Part shown: positions 51,000 to 61,124 of the stretch, piece after piece
Numbering within the stretch: position 1 is the stretch's first letter
Layout of the letters: every line of letters starts with the position of its first letter
Source of the DNA: Bacillus paralicheniformis
GTDB lineage: Bacteria > Bacillota > Bacilli > Bacillales > Bacillaceae
Direction of reading: 5' to 3'
DNA: 64,000 nt
Assembly: GCF_001042485.2 (NCBI RefSeq)
Contig: NZ_LBMN02000039.1
Span: 39,800 to 103,799, forward strand
The notes under the pieces: generated by a model
What the model was told of the DNA's origin: nothing
Databases searched by the model: none
What the model saw: only the letters and a program-made list of their open reading frames with translations
Program-made: the position numbers and the translations under genes

Positions 51000-52742
51000 G
51001 TGGGGGTAATCAGAAGGTACATGGAATTTGTGAAGCCGTATAAATGGAAAATCGTTTTGACGGTTTTAATCGGTATTATTAAATTTTCTATTCCGCTGGT
51101 CATCCCGCTTCTGCTGAAATACGTCGTTGACGACATCATCCAGGGGAGCGGAACCACTGAAGAAAAAACATCCACATTATTCATGGTAATGGCGGTTATG
51201 TTCGCCATTTTTTTGGTGCTTCGGCCGCCTGTCGAATACTATCGGCAATATTTCGCACAGTGGACGGCAAGCAAGGTGCTTTATGATATCAGGGACAAGC
51301 TGTTTGCACACATTCAAAAGCTGAGCCTCAGGTATTATGCAAACACCCGCGCAGGAGAAATCATTTCAAGGGTCATCAACGATGTCGAGCAGACAAAGGA
51401 ATTTGTCATCATCGGGTTGATGAACGTATGGCTTGACGTGATGACGATTTTTATCGCCATCGCCATCATGCTGACGATGGATGTGAAGCTGACGCTTATT
51501 TCGATCGTGCTGTTTCCGCTTTACGGACTGTCTGTTAAATTCTTCTACGGCAGGCTCAGAAAGCTGACGAGAGAACGTTCCCAGGCGCTGGCCGAGGTGC
51601 AGGGCCACCTTCATGAAAGGGTTCAGGGGATGCCTGTCATCAGGAGTTTTGCGATCGAAGATTATGAACAGAAGCAATTTGATCACGAGAACGCGAATTT
51701 TCTCGGCAAAGCAATCCGCCATACGGCCTGGAATGCCAAAACGTTTGCCGTCGTCAATACGGTTACAGACCTCGCTCCGCTGATCATCATTACGGTTGCG
51801 GGTTACCATGTGATTCACGGGTCCCTTACTGTAGGAACGATGGTGGCGTTTTTCGGATATATTGAACGCCTCTACAACCCGCTGCGCCGCCTGATCAATT
51901 CATCGACAACATTGACGCAGTCGATCGCATCGATGGACAGGCTGTTTGAATTTATTGATGAACCGTATGAATTAAAAGATAAACCCAATGCTGTAAAAGC
52001 AGAGCGGTTAAAAGGAATTGTTGAATTCAAAAATGTTTCCTTCCAATACGAAAAGTCGGAAGAAATGATTCTGCAGAATCTTTCTTTGAAAGCGGAACGG
52101 GGCGAAACGGTCGCACTCGTCGGGATGAGCGGAGGCGGAAAATCAACGCTCGTCAGCCTCATTCCGAGATTCTACGATGTCTCAGCCGGAAGCCTGGAGA
52201 TCGACGGCATCGATGTGCGCGATTACCAGGCGCAGAGCCTTAGAAACCAAATCGGCATGGTGCTTCAGGATACATTTTTATTCAGCGAATCGGTACGTGA
52301 AAACATATCGATCGGAAATCCCGAAGCTTCGATGGAAGACATCATTGAAGCGGCAAAAGCCGCGAATGCCCACGATTTTATTATGGAACTGCCGCAAGGC
52401 TATGATACAAAGGTCGGAGAAAGGGGCGTCAAGCTGTCCGGAGGCCAAAAACAGCGGATATCAATCGCCAGGGTGTTCCTGAAGAATCCGCCTCTCTTAA
52501 TTTTGGATGAAGCGACATCAGCGCTTGACCTTGAAAGCGAGCACTATATTCAGGAAGCGATGGAAAAGCTCGCGAAAGACCGGACGACCTTTATCGTTGC
52601 CCACAGATTGTCGACGATTACCCACGCTGACAAAATCGTCGTCATCGAAAACGGACGTGTCGCGGAAGTCGGCACACATGACGAATTAATGAGCCGCGAC
52701 GGCCACTATAAGCATTTATTTACCATTCAAAAATTAAACTAA
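51000..52742 (+). CDS. ygaD: YgaD, ABC exporter half-transporter (MsbA-like)
   Basis: The 580-residue protein fuses a six-helix exporter domain (about 1-320) with an ATPase domain. Walker A is GMSGGGKST (about 376-384), the signature is KLSGGQKQR (about 479-487), and Walker [13 protein letters not shown] follows. It should act as a homodimer or heterodimer exporting a lipid or drug; the substrate is unknown. GTG 51000 has GAGGGGGGAAG upstream. A terminator separates it from the peptide transporter operon. Confidence 0.9.
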   Translation: MGVIRRYMEFVKPYKWKIVLTVLIGIIKFSIPLVIPLLLKYVVDDIIQGSGTTEEKTSTLFMVMAVMFAIFLVLRPPVEYYRQYFAQWTASKVLYDIRDKLFAHIQKLSLRYYANTRAGEIISRVINDVEQTKEFVIIGLMNVWLDVMTIFIAIAIMLTMDVKLTLISIVLFPLYGLSVKFFYGRLRKLTRERSQALAEVQGHLHERVQGMPVIRSFAIEDYEQKQFDHENANFLGKAIRHTAWNAKTFAVVNTVTDLAPLIIITVAGYHVIHGSLTVGTMVAFFGYIERLYNPLRRLINSSTTLTQSIASMDRLFEFIDEPYELKDKPNAVKAERLKGIVEFKNVSFQYEKSEEMILQNLSLKAERGETVALVGMSGGGKSTLVSLIPRFYDVSAGSLEIDGIDVRDYQAQSLRNQIGMVLQDTFLFSESVRENISIGNPEASMEDIIEAAKAANAHDFIMELPQGYDTKVGERGVKLSGGQKQRISIARVFLKNPPLLILDEATSALDLESEHYIQEAMEKLAKDRTTFIVAHRLSTITHADKIVVIENGRVAEVGTHDELMSRDGHYKHLFTIQKLN

Positions 52743-52749
52743 AACCGCC

Positions 52750-52796
52750 AAAAGCCTGACTTTCGTTTGAAGCCGAACGATTGTCAGGCTTTTTCT
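52750..52796 (+). terminator. Terminator of ygaD
   Basis: AAAAGCCTGAC and GTCAGGCTTTTT pair, with an inner CGTT/AACG stem, and a T run follows. Confidence 0.9.
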
Positions 52797-52872
52797 TTCC
52801 ATGCAAATTTCGTACATATTTCCTATCCCGTCTAAATACAATTTAAAAAATACAAGCTCCGGAGGTGTATAA

Positions 52873-53853
52873 GTGACAAAAGAAAAATTGCTTGAAGTAT
52901 CGGATTTGTCGATTTCGTTTCACCAGAAAAAGTCTGAAACCCCGATTGTGCAAGGCATTTCTTTCGATCTCCATCCCGGAGAAATCATGGGAGTCGTCGG
53001 AGAGTCCGGCTGCGGCAAGAGCGTCACCTCTTTGGCTTTAATGGGGCTGAACGCAAACACCCGGACGACGGGCCGGATCAAGTTTCAAAACAAAGATCTT
53101 CTCATGCAGTCTGAAAAAGAATGGAGACAGATGCGCGGCAATGACATCGCAATGGTTTTTCAAGAGCCGATGACCTCCCTCAACCCCCTTTTCACAATTG
53201 GCGATCAATTAACAGAAGCACTCTCCAGCCATACCAATATTCATAAAAAAGAAGCAAGAAGAAAAGCCGTTCAAATGCTGGAAACCGTCGGCCTGCCGAG
53301 GGCGGACCAGCTGATGAAGCAGTATCCCCACGAACTGTCGGGAGGCATGAGGCAGCGGGTCATGATCGCAATGGCATTAATTTGCGAACCGAAGCTGCTG
53401 ATCGCCGATGAACCGACAACAGCTCTCGACGTCACCATCCAGGCCCAGATTCTGTCCCTGCTGAAAAAGCTCAATGCCGAATTTAACACAGCCATTCTCC
53501 TCATTACCCACGACCTTGGCGTCGTTCACAATACATGTGAACGCGTGATGATCATGTATGCCGGCCGGATCGTTGAAGAGGGCGGTGTCACCGCTGTTTT
53601 TGACAGTCCGAAACACCCTTATACAAAAGGCTTGTTCGCCTCTATTCCGGCATTCACAGACAAATCCGAGCGGCTGTCTTCGATTGAGGGGCAGGTGCCG
53701 AAGCCGGGATCGATTAAAAAAGGCTGTATGTTTGCGCCGCGATGCCCCCATAAACATGAACGCTGCATTGAAGAAGCGCCTGGATTGAACAAGCTGAAGG
53801 ATGATCATGCTGTAAGCTGCTTTCTCTATGAAGAGGAAGGTGTTTTCACATGA
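52873..53853 (+). CDS. Peptide ABC transporter ATPase, DppD/AppD-type
   Basis: The 326-residue ATPase is first in a five-gene operon in the D-F-A-B-C order of B. subtilis app. Walker A GESGCGKS (about 56-63), signature LSGGMRQR and Walker B LLIADEPTTALD are complete. The C-terminal oligopeptide/dipeptide extension carries GCMFAPRCPHKHERC, a cysteine set typical of the DppD/OppD group and possibly binding a 4Fe-4S cluster. It starts with GTG? No: the frame opens with GTGACAAAAG at 52873 behind CCGGAGGTG. It overlaps the next gene by ATGA. Confidence 0.9.
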   Translation: MTKEKLLEVSDLSISFHQKKSETPIVQGISFDLHPGEIMGVVGESGCGKSVTSLALMGLNANTRTTGRIKFQNKDLLMQSEKEWRQMRGNDIAMVFQEPMTSLNPLFTIGDQLTEALSSHTNIHKKEARRKAVQMLETVGLPRADQLMKQYPHELSGGMRQRVMIAMALICEPKLLIADEPTTALDVTIQAQILSLLKKLNAEFNTAILLITHDLGVVHNTCERVMIMYAGRIVEEGGVTAVFDSPKHPYTKGLFASIPAFTDKSERLSSIEGQVPKPGSIKKGCMFAPRCPHKHERCIEEAPGLNKLKDDHAVSCFLYEEEGVFT

Positions 53854-54806
53854 ATCGCGAACTGCTGAGCGTTCAAGAACTGAAAACGTATTACCGCGTG
53901 TCCCGTAAGAAAATCGTGAAAGCGGTCGATGATGTTACACTGTCAGTTGAAAAAGGCGAAATCTTAGGGGTTGTCGGGGAATCCGGCTGCGGAAAATCGA
54001 CCTTAGGAAAATCGATATTGCGGCTGACCGAACCGACTTCGGGAAAGGTGACTTTTCTCGGGCAGGAGATGACAGGCCTTGATGCAAAAGATCTTCGCAA
54101 TATGAGAAGGCATATACAAATGATTTTTCAAGACCCGTACGCTTCGTTAAATCCGCGCATGAAAATAAAGGATATTTTGGAAGAACCGCTGATCGTTCAT
54201 CAACTCGGAAAGAAGGCGGAAAGGAGAGAGGTCGTGCGCTCGATGCTTGAAATTGTCGGCCTTGATGCTTCATACGGCGACCGGTACGCACACCAATTCA
54301 GCGGCGGTCAGAGGCAAAGGATCGGCATTGCAAAAGCGCTGATCACTAAGCCAAAACTAATCATTGCCGATGAACCTGTCTCCGCGCTTGATGTATCCGT
54401 TCAGGCGCAGATCTTAAATCTGCTGAATGATTTGCAGGAGGCATTCGATTTAACGTTTCTGTTTATTTCTCATGATCTCGCAGTCGTTCGCTATATCAGC
54501 GACAGGGTGGCCGTGATGTATTTCGGAAAGATCGTCGAGATGGCGGACGCCGAATCGTTATTTAGAGAGCCGAAACACCCGTATACAGAAACGCTGTTAG
54601 CGGCAGTACCGGTCATCGGCAAAGGCGAAGCGGTTCATACGGCACCGGATATTGCCGCGCCCCGCATGAGTGAAAAGGGCTGTCCTTTTTACAGCAGATG
54701 CATGAAGCGGGCAGCGGTTTGTCTGGAAGCGGAGCCGCCTCTTGAAGAGACTGCGGACGGGCATTATGTCGCATGCCATTTTACCAATAAGGAGGCAGTA
54801 CGATGA
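53850..54806 (+). CDS. Peptide ABC transporter ATPase, DppF/AppF-type
   Basis: The 318-residue partner ATPase has Walker A GESGCGKST (about 41-49), signature FSGGQRQR and Walker B LIIADEPVSALD, and the C-terminal GCPFYSRCMKRAAVC cysteine cluster. It should pair with the DppD-like protein to drive uptake. It is joined to both neighbours by ATGA overlaps, showing translational coupling through the operon. Confidence 0.9.
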   Translation: MNRELLSVQELKTYYRVSRKKIVKAVDDVTLSVEKGEILGVVGESGCGKSTLGKSILRLTEPTSGKVTFLGQEMTGLDAKDLRNMRRHIQMIFQDPYASLNPRMKIKDILEEPLIVHQLGKKAERREVVRSMLEIVGLDASYGDRYAHQFSGGQRQRIGIAKALITKPKLIIADEPVSALDVSVQAQILNLLNDLQEAFDLTFLFISHDLAVVRYISDRVAVMYFGKIVEMADAESLFREPKHPYTETLLAAVPVIGKGEAVHTAPDIAAPRMSEKGCPFYSRCMKRAAVCLEAEPPLEETADGHYVACHFTNKEAVR

Positions 54807-56401
54807 AAAAGAAAAGCTGGCTGATCTGTTTGGGAATGATTCTGTCTGTTTCCGCTTTTTTAATGGGATGCTCCGGTAACGAAAGCGGAAAAAACGACGG
54901 AGAGACGAACGGGGGAAAAGATACGCTGATCATCGGCAGAGGCGGTGATTCAACATCGCTTGATCCGATCACAACGACAGAAGGCGAAGCGTTTAAAGTG
55001 ACGATCAATATGTTTGAGACCTTGCTGAATTACGGAGAACAAGACACTACGCTGAAGGAAGGCCTCGCGGTCAAATGGGACGCTTCAGATGACGGTTTGA
55101 CCTACACACTGGAGCTGAGGCAAGGCGTGAAATTCCATGACGGAACGGATTTTAATGCAGAAGCCGTCAAATACAATTTTGAGCGGTGGATGAACGGGGA
55201 TGAAGAAAAATTTCCTTACTACGGCATGTTCGGAGGCTATAAGAAAGATGAGGGGCATGTCATCAAAGATATAAAAGTGCTCGACGACCATAAGATTCAG
55301 TTCATTTTAAAACGCCCGCAAGCGCCGTTTTTAAAGAATCTTGCCATGACTTCATTCGGGATTGCGAGTCCTGCCGCCATCGAAAAATACGGCGAAAAAT
55401 TCAGGGAGCACCCCGTCGGCACGGGCCCTTACAAATTTGTCGAATGGAAGCCGAACGACCGGATCGTTCTTGAAAAAAATGAAGACTATTGGGATCAAGG
55501 TAAACCAAAATTGGAGAAGATCATTTTCAGAGCCATTCCTGAAAACTCAGCCCGCCTAAATGCGTTGAAGACGGGCGAAATCGACCTAATGGACGGCGTC
55601 AATCCGTCTGATATCGAAAGCATCAAAGCAGACGCCAATCTGAAAACATTTGAAAGGCCTTCAATGAACGTCGGGTATCTCGGAATGACGACGACAAGAA
55701 AACCATTTGACAATAAGCTGGTCCGCCAGGCGCTGAATCATGCTGTTGATAAACAGGCGATTATCGATTCCTTCTACGGAGGCCTCGCCGAATCTGCCAA
55801 AAACCCGCTCCCTCCTTCACTTGAAGGATACAACGATCAGATAAAGGAATATCCGTATGATTTAAAAAAGGCAAAAGAACTCTTAAAAGAAGCCGGATTC
55901 CCGGACGGGTTTAAAATGAAGCTTTGGGCAATGCCTGTTCCGCGGCCATATATGCCGGACGGTATGAAAATAGCCGAAGTGATTCAATCAAGCTTCGAAA
56001 AAATCGGCGTCAAAGCGGAAATCGTCACTTACGACTGGGCGACGTATTTGGATAAGGTGAGCAAAGGGGAAGCTGACGCGTTTTTGATGGGCTGGACCGG
56101 AGACAATGGAGATCCGGACAACTTCATTTATACCCTGCTTGATAAAGATAATATCGGCGGTAACAACTATACGTACTTCAGCAATGACGAGCTTCATGAC
56201 ATCTTAATCGAAGCGCAGTCAGACCCTGACCAAAAGAAGAGAAATAAACTGTATCAAGATGCGCAGGAGCTCCTCCATGAAGAATCGCCTTGGATTCCGC
56301 TTGTCCATTCCACGCCGATTTTGGCCGGTTCAAAAGATATCGAAGGATATGCTCCGCATCCGACAGGGAGTGAAGTATTGTCCGGCGTAGAGTTTAAATA
56401 G
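54803..56401 (+). CDS. Peptide-binding lipoprotein (SBP family 5)
   Basis: The 532-residue lipoprotein has signal MKKKSWLICLGMILSVSA, lipobox LMGC (Cys23) and the family 5 fold: DSTSLDPITTTEGEAF, GLTYTLELRQGVKFHDG and VGTGPYKFVEWKPND. The stretch MPVPRPYMPDG resembles DppA of enteric bacteria, suggesting dipeptides or a similar ligand such as haem or nickel chelates, but specificity is open. AAGGAGG lies 8 bases before the ATG inside the preceding gene. Confidence 0.9.
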   Translation: MKKKSWLICLGMILSVSAFLMGCSGNESGKNDGETNGGKDTLIIGRGGDSTSLDPITTTEGEAFKVTINMFETLLNYGEQDTTLKEGLAVKWDASDDGLTYTLELRQGVKFHDGTDFNAEAVKYNFERWMNGDEEKFPYYGMFGGYKKDEGHVIKDIKVLDDHKIQFILKRPQAPFLKNLAMTSFGIASPAAIEKYGEKFREHPVGTGPYKFVEWKPNDRIVLEKNEDYWDQGKPKLEKIIFRAIPENSARLNALKTGEIDLMDGVNPSDIESIKADANLKTFERPSMNVGYLGMTTTRKPFDNKLVRQALNHAVDKQAIIDSFYGGLAESAKNPLPPSLEGYNDQIKEYPYDLKKAKELLKEAGFPDGFKMKLWAMPVPRPYMPDGMKIAEVIQSSFEKIGVKAEIVTYDWATYLDKVSKGEADAFLMGWTGDNGDPDNFIYTLLDKDNIGGNNYTYFSNDELHDILIEAQSDPDQKKRNKLYQDAQELLHEESPWIPLVHSTPILAGSKDIEGYAPHPTGSEVLSGVEFK

Positions 56402-56414
56402 GTGGTGACAGCCA

Positions 56415-57416
56415 TTGCTTGCGTACTGTTTAAAACGGACGGGGATGCTGATCCCCGTTCTCATTGGCATGACACTGGTCGTTTTTTCGATCATCCGCTT
56501 TATTCCCGGCAACCCCGCCCAGGTTATTCTCGGCCAGAGGGCGACAAAGGAAGCGGTGCAGCAGCTGACCATCCAGCTCGGCCTTGATCAGCCGTGGTAT
56601 GTGCAATACGCCAGATATATCGGGGATTTGCTGAAAGGGGATCTCGGGACATCAATCCGCACGGGAGCGGCGATTACGCAAGAAATAAAGCCGTATTTGT
56701 TCGCCACTCTCGAGCTTGCTTTTTTCGCGATGCTGATCGCAGTGTTTGTCGGTGTGAATGCCGGAATCATCAGCGCGTGGTTTAAGAATTCGGTATTCGA
56801 CTATATTGCGATGCTGGTTGCTTTAATTGGCGTGTCGATGCCGATTTTTTGGCTTGGTCTGATGGGCCAGTGGTTCTTTTCGATCGAGCTCGGCTGGCTG
56901 CCGACAACGGGAAGGGAGAATGTCAGAAATCCGGTCGAAGCCTTTACTTACATTCATACACTGGACACCCTTTTACACGGAAGATTTGATCAGTTTGCAG
57001 AAACCATCCGCCATTTAATTCTGCCGGGAACCGCTCTTGCCACCATTCCCGCCGCGATCATTGCGAGAATTACAAGGGCCAGCATGATAGAGGTGCTGCA
57101 GTCCGATTATATCCGCACGGCAAAAGCAAAAGGCGTGCATATGTTTTTCGTTATCTATAAGCACGGTTTAAAAAATGCGTTCATTCCGGTGTTGACCGTC
57201 ATCGGCCTGCAAACCGGACTTTTACTGGGCGGCGCGATTTTAACGGAGACGATTTTTGCCTGGCCCGGCATCGGCCGGTACATTTATGATGCGATCAGCT
57301 ACCGCGACTACCCGGTTATCCAATCGGGCATTCTCGTGATCGCCTTCATCTTCGTCATGATTAACTTCATTGTTGATCTGCTGTACGCTGTCATCGATCC
57401 GAGAATTAAATATTAG
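56415..57416 (+). CDS. Peptide ABC transporter permease, DppB-type
   Basis: The 333-residue permease has six helices; the N terminus LIPVLIGMTLVVFSIIRFIPGNPA is typical of DppB/OppB, and the cytoplasmic EAA-like loop reads IRTAKAKGVHMFFVIYKHGLKNAF. The start is TTG at 56415 with AGGTGGTGA 6 bases upstream. It lies 13 bases after the binding protein and 12 before its DppC-type partner. Confidence 0.9.
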   Translation: MLAYCLKRTGMLIPVLIGMTLVVFSIIRFIPGNPAQVILGQRATKEAVQQLTIQLGLDQPWYVQYARYIGDLLKGDLGTSIRTGAAITQEIKPYLFATLELAFFAMLIAVFVGVNAGIISAWFKNSVFDYIAMLVALIGVSMPIFWLGLMGQWFFSIELGWLPTTGRENVRNPVEAFTYIHTLDTLLHGRFDQFAETIRHLILPGTALATIPAAIIARITRASMIEVLQSDYIRTAKAKGVHMFFVIYKHGLKNAFIPVLTVIGLQTGLLLGGAILTETIFAWPGIGRYIYDAISYRDYPVIQSGILVIAFIFVMINFIVDLLYAVIDPRIKY

Positions 57417-57428
57417 GAGGCGGGAAAT

Positions 57429-58319
57429 GTGGTTGTGCTTCAAAATGAACAGCAGAGGGAGGACGTGAAGGTGCGTTCGCCTTTGGCGGAACATATTCGG
57501 CGGTTCTTTGAGCATAAACTGGCTGCCGCCGGCACGATTTTAGTCGCGCTGTTTATCCTGCTGGCCATCTTCGCGCCGCTCATCGCACCCTATGGAATAA
57601 ACGACCAGTCACTGTCAGACAGGCTTGCCGCTCCGTCTGCTGAACACCTTTTTGGAACGGACGATTTTGGCAGGGATATTTTTTCAAGGGTGCTGTACGG
57701 CGCGAGGCTGTCTTTATGGGTCGGCTTTTTCTCCTGTCTGGCATCGGCCTTGGCGGGGACGCTGTTAGGGCTGATCGCCGGTTTTTACGGCAGATGGGCT
57801 GATGCGTTGATTTCGCGGCTGTTTGATATCATGCTCGCGTTTCCCAGCATTCTGCTGGCGATCGCCATTGTGGCGATTCTCGGGCCTTCCCTTGAAAATG
57901 CCCTGATTGCCATCGCCATCATCAACGTTCCGACGTTTGGCAGGCTCGTTCGTTCAAAAGTGCTCAGCATCAGGCAGGAGGAATATGTCTTATCTGCGCG
58001 TGCTGTCGGGATGTCCAATATGAGGATGATGTTTAAACACATTCTTCCCAACAGCATGGCCCCGGTTATCGTTCAAGCGACACTGAATATTGGAACGGCG
58101 ATTATAGAAGCGGCCGCGCTCGGATTTTTAGGGTTGGGGGCGCAGGCGCCGAACCCGGAGTGGGGAAAAATGCTTGCAGATGCCCGGCCTTATTTGGCGC
58201 AGGCCCCGTGGGCATTATTTTTTCCGGGATTTGCGATCATGCTGACCGTGCTCGGCTTTAATCTGATGGGAGACGGCCTGCGCGACACCCTTGATCCGAA
58301 AATGAAGGAAGGAAAATAA
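57429..58319 (+). CDS. Peptide ABC transporter permease, DppC-type
   Basis: The 296-residue permease has six helices, an N-terminal segment with LAAAGTILVALFILLAIFAP, the GTDDFGRDIFSRVLYGARLS motif of DppC proteins and the loop LSARAVGMSNMRMMFKHILPN. GTG at 57429 follows AGGAGG at 8 bases; a nearby ATG is out of frame. It is the last gene of the operon and ends in a strong terminator. Confidence 0.9.
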   Translation: MVVLQNEQQREDVKVRSPLAEHIRRFFEHKLAAAGTILVALFILLAIFAPLIAPYGINDQSLSDRLAAPSAEHLFGTDDFGRDIFSRVLYGARLSLWVGFFSCLASALAGTLLGLIAGFYGRWADALISRLFDIMLAFPSILLAIAIVAILGPSLENALIAIAIINVPTFGRLVRSKVLSIRQEEYVLSARAVGMSNMRMMFKHILPNSMAPVIVQATLNIGTAIIEAAALGFLGLGAQAPNPEWGKMLADARPYLAQAPWALFFPGFAIMLTVLGFNLMGDGLRDTLDPKMKEGK

Positions 58320-58352
58320 AAAAACCGGTTAACGTATTCGTTAACCGGTTTA
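58318..58352. terminator. Bidirectional terminator between the peptide operon and ygaE
   Basis: AAACCGGTTAACG and CGTTAACCGGTTT form a perfect 13-base stem around TATT, preceded by seven A. Confidence 0.95.
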
Positions 58353-59420
58353 CTCTTCCTCAACTTCAAGCTCACTGTCTTTTTTGTGGTACGTCTGAAA
58401 GCTTGTGAGCAAGGTTTCCAAATGTTCAAGCTGTTCTCGGTATTCTACGGTGCTCGCCATAATGGTCAGCATATTGTAGTCCAACAGTTCTTCTTTCAAT
58501 TTGTCCTGGTTTTTCAGGAATGATTCGGTCAAGTGCTGTTTGTACACGTCTCCTTCTTCGTGAAGGTCGACGTGATCCTGCGTTTTAATCCTGCCGACGA
58601 ATCTCATTAAAATTCGCTCGTGCCAATGGAGAAGATAATCAAGCTCTTCGACCAGCGTTTCTTGAAATTCTTCAGGCATATGACAAAACTCGTTTTCAAG
58701 CCGGTGCAGTTTTTTCAAAGCATCAAGCGCGCGGTTTGATGCAATAATCGCCTGTCTGAACAGCACGAGCTTTCGCTGTTTTACATATGTGGAACGTTTT
58801 AAATAGCTTCTTTCTTCTTTGTAAAGCAAGTAAAGGTGATCGACCTTCATCATTTTTTCTTTCAGCTTTTCAATGTCTTCTTTCAGCATGGAGTGTTCCG
58901 TTGTCTTCCGCGTCAACAATCTGATCCATTTAATGACTTCATCTGTATTTTCAACAACATGGCTGACGAGCTTCGTTTCATATTTAGGCGGCAGAAAAAT
59001 CAGGTTGACCAGGAACGCAGACAATACACCCAAAATAACCGTTCCGGTTCTCACCAAGGCAAACCATAAAAAGTTGTCGCCGGAGCTCTCCAATATGGCA
59101 ATAACGGTGACGAGAGCGATCGAAATTGTATTCTCGATCTTCAGCTTCAGGTTGATCGTAATGACGATTACCGCCGTCAATCCGATGATGATCGGACTGG
59201 GTTCGAAAATAAGTCCAAAAATAATGGCTGTGGCAGCTCCGATTATGTTCGCCTGCACTTGATCGACAATCGTCAAAAATGAACGATAGATCGAAGGCTG
59301 TATCGCGAAGATAGCCGCGATTCCCGCGAAGACAGGAGTCGGAAGGCCGAGCCAAGACGCGAGGTAAAGCGCAAGCGTAATGGCAATGCCTGTTTTGAAA
59401 ATACGGGCACCAAGTTTCAT
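58350..59420 (-). CDS. ygaE: YgaE, aromatic-acid-exporter-family (DUF939) membrane protein
   Basis: The 356-residue protein has about five or six N-terminal helices (ITLALYLASWLGLPTPVFAGIAAIFAIQPSIYRS; IIGAATAIIFGLIF) and a long, charged, helical C-terminal half. This is the ArAE/DUF939 (YgaE/YqjA) layout, related to the fusaric acid resistance exporters. Substrate unknown. The ribosome site before ATG 59420 is weak (AAAGGGA at 15 bases), so the exact start is less certain. Confidence 0.8.
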   Translation of the reverse strand: MKLGARIFKTGIAITLALYLASWLGLPTPVFAGIAAIFAIQPSIYRSFLTIVDQVQANIIGAATAIIFGLIFEPSPIIIGLTAVIVITINLKLKIENTISIALVTVIAILESSGDNFLWFALVRTGTVILGVLSAFLVNLIFLPPKYETKLVSHVVENTDEVIKWIRLLTRKTTEHSMLKEDIEKLKEKMMKVDHLYLLYKEERSYLKRSTYVKQRKLVLFRQAIIASNRALDALKKLHRLENEFCHMPEEFQETLVEELDYLLHWHERILMRFVGRIKTQDHVDLHEEGDVYKQHLTESFLKNQDKLKEELLDYNMLTIMASTVEYREQLEHLETLLTSFQTYHKKDSELEVEEE

Positions 59421-59643
59421 TAGGCTGTACTTGCATCCCTTTCTATAATAAAATTCGTTCTTTACAGAAAATGAATTGTATTGAACATTCCCTCTCTGTT
59501 AATTTGCCAAACAATAAAGTAATATACAGCGATCTTCCGAAATATTCAACCCATTTTTAAGAAAAAACAAATCATTGACAAAAAAGAAAAACAAGCCGGT
59601 GAAAAGTGCCTGTTCACCGCGTTTACAAAGTGCTCCGCATTTG
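59421..59643. other. Intergenic region between ygaE and gsaB
   Basis: About 220 AT-rich bases with no convincing gene. A GGTGAA/TTCACC hairpin lies at 59599-59617. The ygaE promoter must lie here; no pair of elements stands out. Confidence 0.4.
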
Positions 59644-59673
59644 ATAAAAAGAGAGCGGACCCGCTCTCTTTTT
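59644..59673. terminator. Terminator of gsaB
   Basis: AAAAAGAGAGCGG and CCGCTCTCTTTTT form a perfect palindrome with AC at the centre, directly after the gsaB stop on the minus strand. Confidence 0.95.
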
Positions 59674-60970
59674 ATATGCGTTGTTTCAATTGTTTAAATG
59701 AGTCATCCACGGCTTTAAGCGTCGCTTTAATGTCCTCTTCCGTGTGCGCGGTGGTGATAAACCATGCTTCATATTTTGAAGGCGCAAGATTAACACCGCG
59801 CTCAAGCATCAGTTTGAAAAAGGCAGCGAACATTTCTCCGTCCGTATTTTCGGCTTGCTCATAGTTTTCGACTTTTTCGTTCGTAAAGTATACGGTGAGC
59901 GCGCCTTTAAGACGGTTGACAGTGATGTTGATGCCGTGGGTTTCGGCATGTCCCAGGATACCTTCTTCAAGCATAGCGCCGAGGAGGTCAAGTTTTTCGT
60001 ATGTGCCTTTTTCTTTCAGCACTTCAAGGCAGGCGATACCTGAGAGGATCGAAGCCGGATTCCCCGCCATCGTGCCCGCTTGATAAGCAGGTCCGAGCGG
60101 TGCGACTTGTTCCATAATCTCTTTTTTGCCTCCGTATGCGCCGATCGGCAGGCCGCCGCCGATGATTTTGCCAAGCGCCGTTAAATCAGGTTTGACGCCA
60201 AGCAGATCCTGGGCGCCGCCGTACATAAAGCGGAAAGCGGTGATAACTTCATCATAGATGACGAGCGCCCCTGCGTTATGCGTCAGTTCATTGACCTGTT
60301 CGAGGAATCCGCTCTTCGGTTCGACGATCCCGAAGTTTCCGACAATCGGTTCAACGAGAACTGCCGCAATATCGTCCCCCCATTTATCGAGCGCTTCTTT
60401 ATAGCTGTCGATATCATTGAAAGGAACGGTAATCACCTCGTTGGCGATGCTTTTTGGAACCCCCGCTGAATCAGGTGTGCCGAGCGTTGACGGACCTGAA
60501 CCGGCCGCCACCAGCACAAGATCGGAATGGCCGTGGTAGCAGCCGGCGAACTTGATGATTTTCGTCCTGCCTGTATAGGCCCGGGCGACGCGAATCGTCG
60601 TCATCACAGCTTCCGTTCCCGAATTGACGAATCTTACTTTATCCAAGGCAGGAATCGCTTCTTTAAGCATCTTGGCAAATGTCACTTCATGCTTTGTCGG
60701 CGTGCCGTAAAGCACCCCGTTCTCAGCAGCTGTTTGAATCGCTTTTGTGATATGCGGGTGAGCGTGACCCGTAATAATCGGTCCGTAGGCGGCAAGATAG
60801 TCTATGTATTTGTTGCCGTCCACATCCCAAAAATAAGCGCCGCTTCCCCTCTCCATCGCGACGGGAGAACCTCCGCCGACCGCTTTATAAGACCTTGAGG
60901 GGCTGTTGACGCCTCCGACTATATGTTGAAGAGCTTCTTCATGAAGCTTTTCAGATTGAGTATGCTGCAT
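59672..60970 (-). CDS. gsaB: Glutamate-1-semialdehyde aminotransferase (second copy)
   Basis: GsaB converts glutamate-1-semialdehyde to 5-aminolevulinate in haem synthesis and is a paralogue of HemL. The 432-residue PLP enzyme has [16 protein letters not shown] (PLP phosphate), [10 protein letters not shown] (Asp that holds the PLP nitrogen) and [18 protein letters not shown] with the Schiff-base lysine. ATG 60970 has GAGGAGG; the frame extends further upstream without support. It is followed by its own terminator and is divergent from ygaF. Confidence 0.9.
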   Translation of the reverse strand: MQHTQSEKLHEEALQHIVGGVNSPSRSYKAVGGGSPVAMERGSGAYFWDVDGNKYIDYLAAYGPIITGHAHPHITKAIQTAAENGVLYGTPTKHEVTFAKMLKEAIPALDKVRFVNSGTEAVMTTIRVARAYTGRTKIIKFAGCYHGHSDLVLVAAGSGPSTLGTPDSAGVPKSIANEVITVPFNDIDSYKEALDKWGDDIAAVLVEPIVGNFGIVEPKSGFLEQVNELTHNAGALVIYDEVITAFRFMYGGAQDLLGVKPDLTALGKIIGGGLPIGAYGGKKEIMEQVAPLGPAYQAGTMAGNPASILSGIACLEVLKEKGTYEKLDLLGAMLEEGILGHAETHGINITVNRLKGALTVYFTNEKVENYEQAENTDGEMFAAFFKLMLERGVNLAPSKYEAWFITTAHTEEDIKATLKAVDDSFKQLKQRI

Positions 60971-61009
60971 AATATCCTCCTCATTTCTGCACCTTTTATC
61001 TATTTCTAT

Positions 61010-61037
61010 ATTGTAACACGAGGCGGACAGAGCGCAA
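61010..61037 (-). promoter_or_regulatory. Sigma-A promoter of gsaB
   Basis: On the minus strand TTGCGC (61037-61032), a 16-base spacer and TACAAT (61015-61010). Confidence 0.55.
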
Positions 61038-61055
61038 AAAGAAGCCGCCGAACAT

Positions 61056-61084
61056 TTGAACAAGACGGCGCTGTTTTTTATAAT
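61056..61084 (+). promoter_or_regulatory. Sigma-A promoter of ygaF
   Basis: TTGAAC (61056-61061), a 17-base spacer and TATAAT (61079-61084); start point about 30 bases before the ribosome site. Confidence 0.8.
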
Positions 61085-61124
61085 GGGGGAAAGCAAGCGA
61101 TTAAACATAACAGGAGGCAAAACA

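Noticed and set aside
58984..59436. 150-codon minus-strand frame overlapping the ygaE start
   Set aside because: Different frame of the ygaE N-terminal helices; its product is His/Arg-rich and unlike any membrane protein, whereas the ygaE frame has clear helices.
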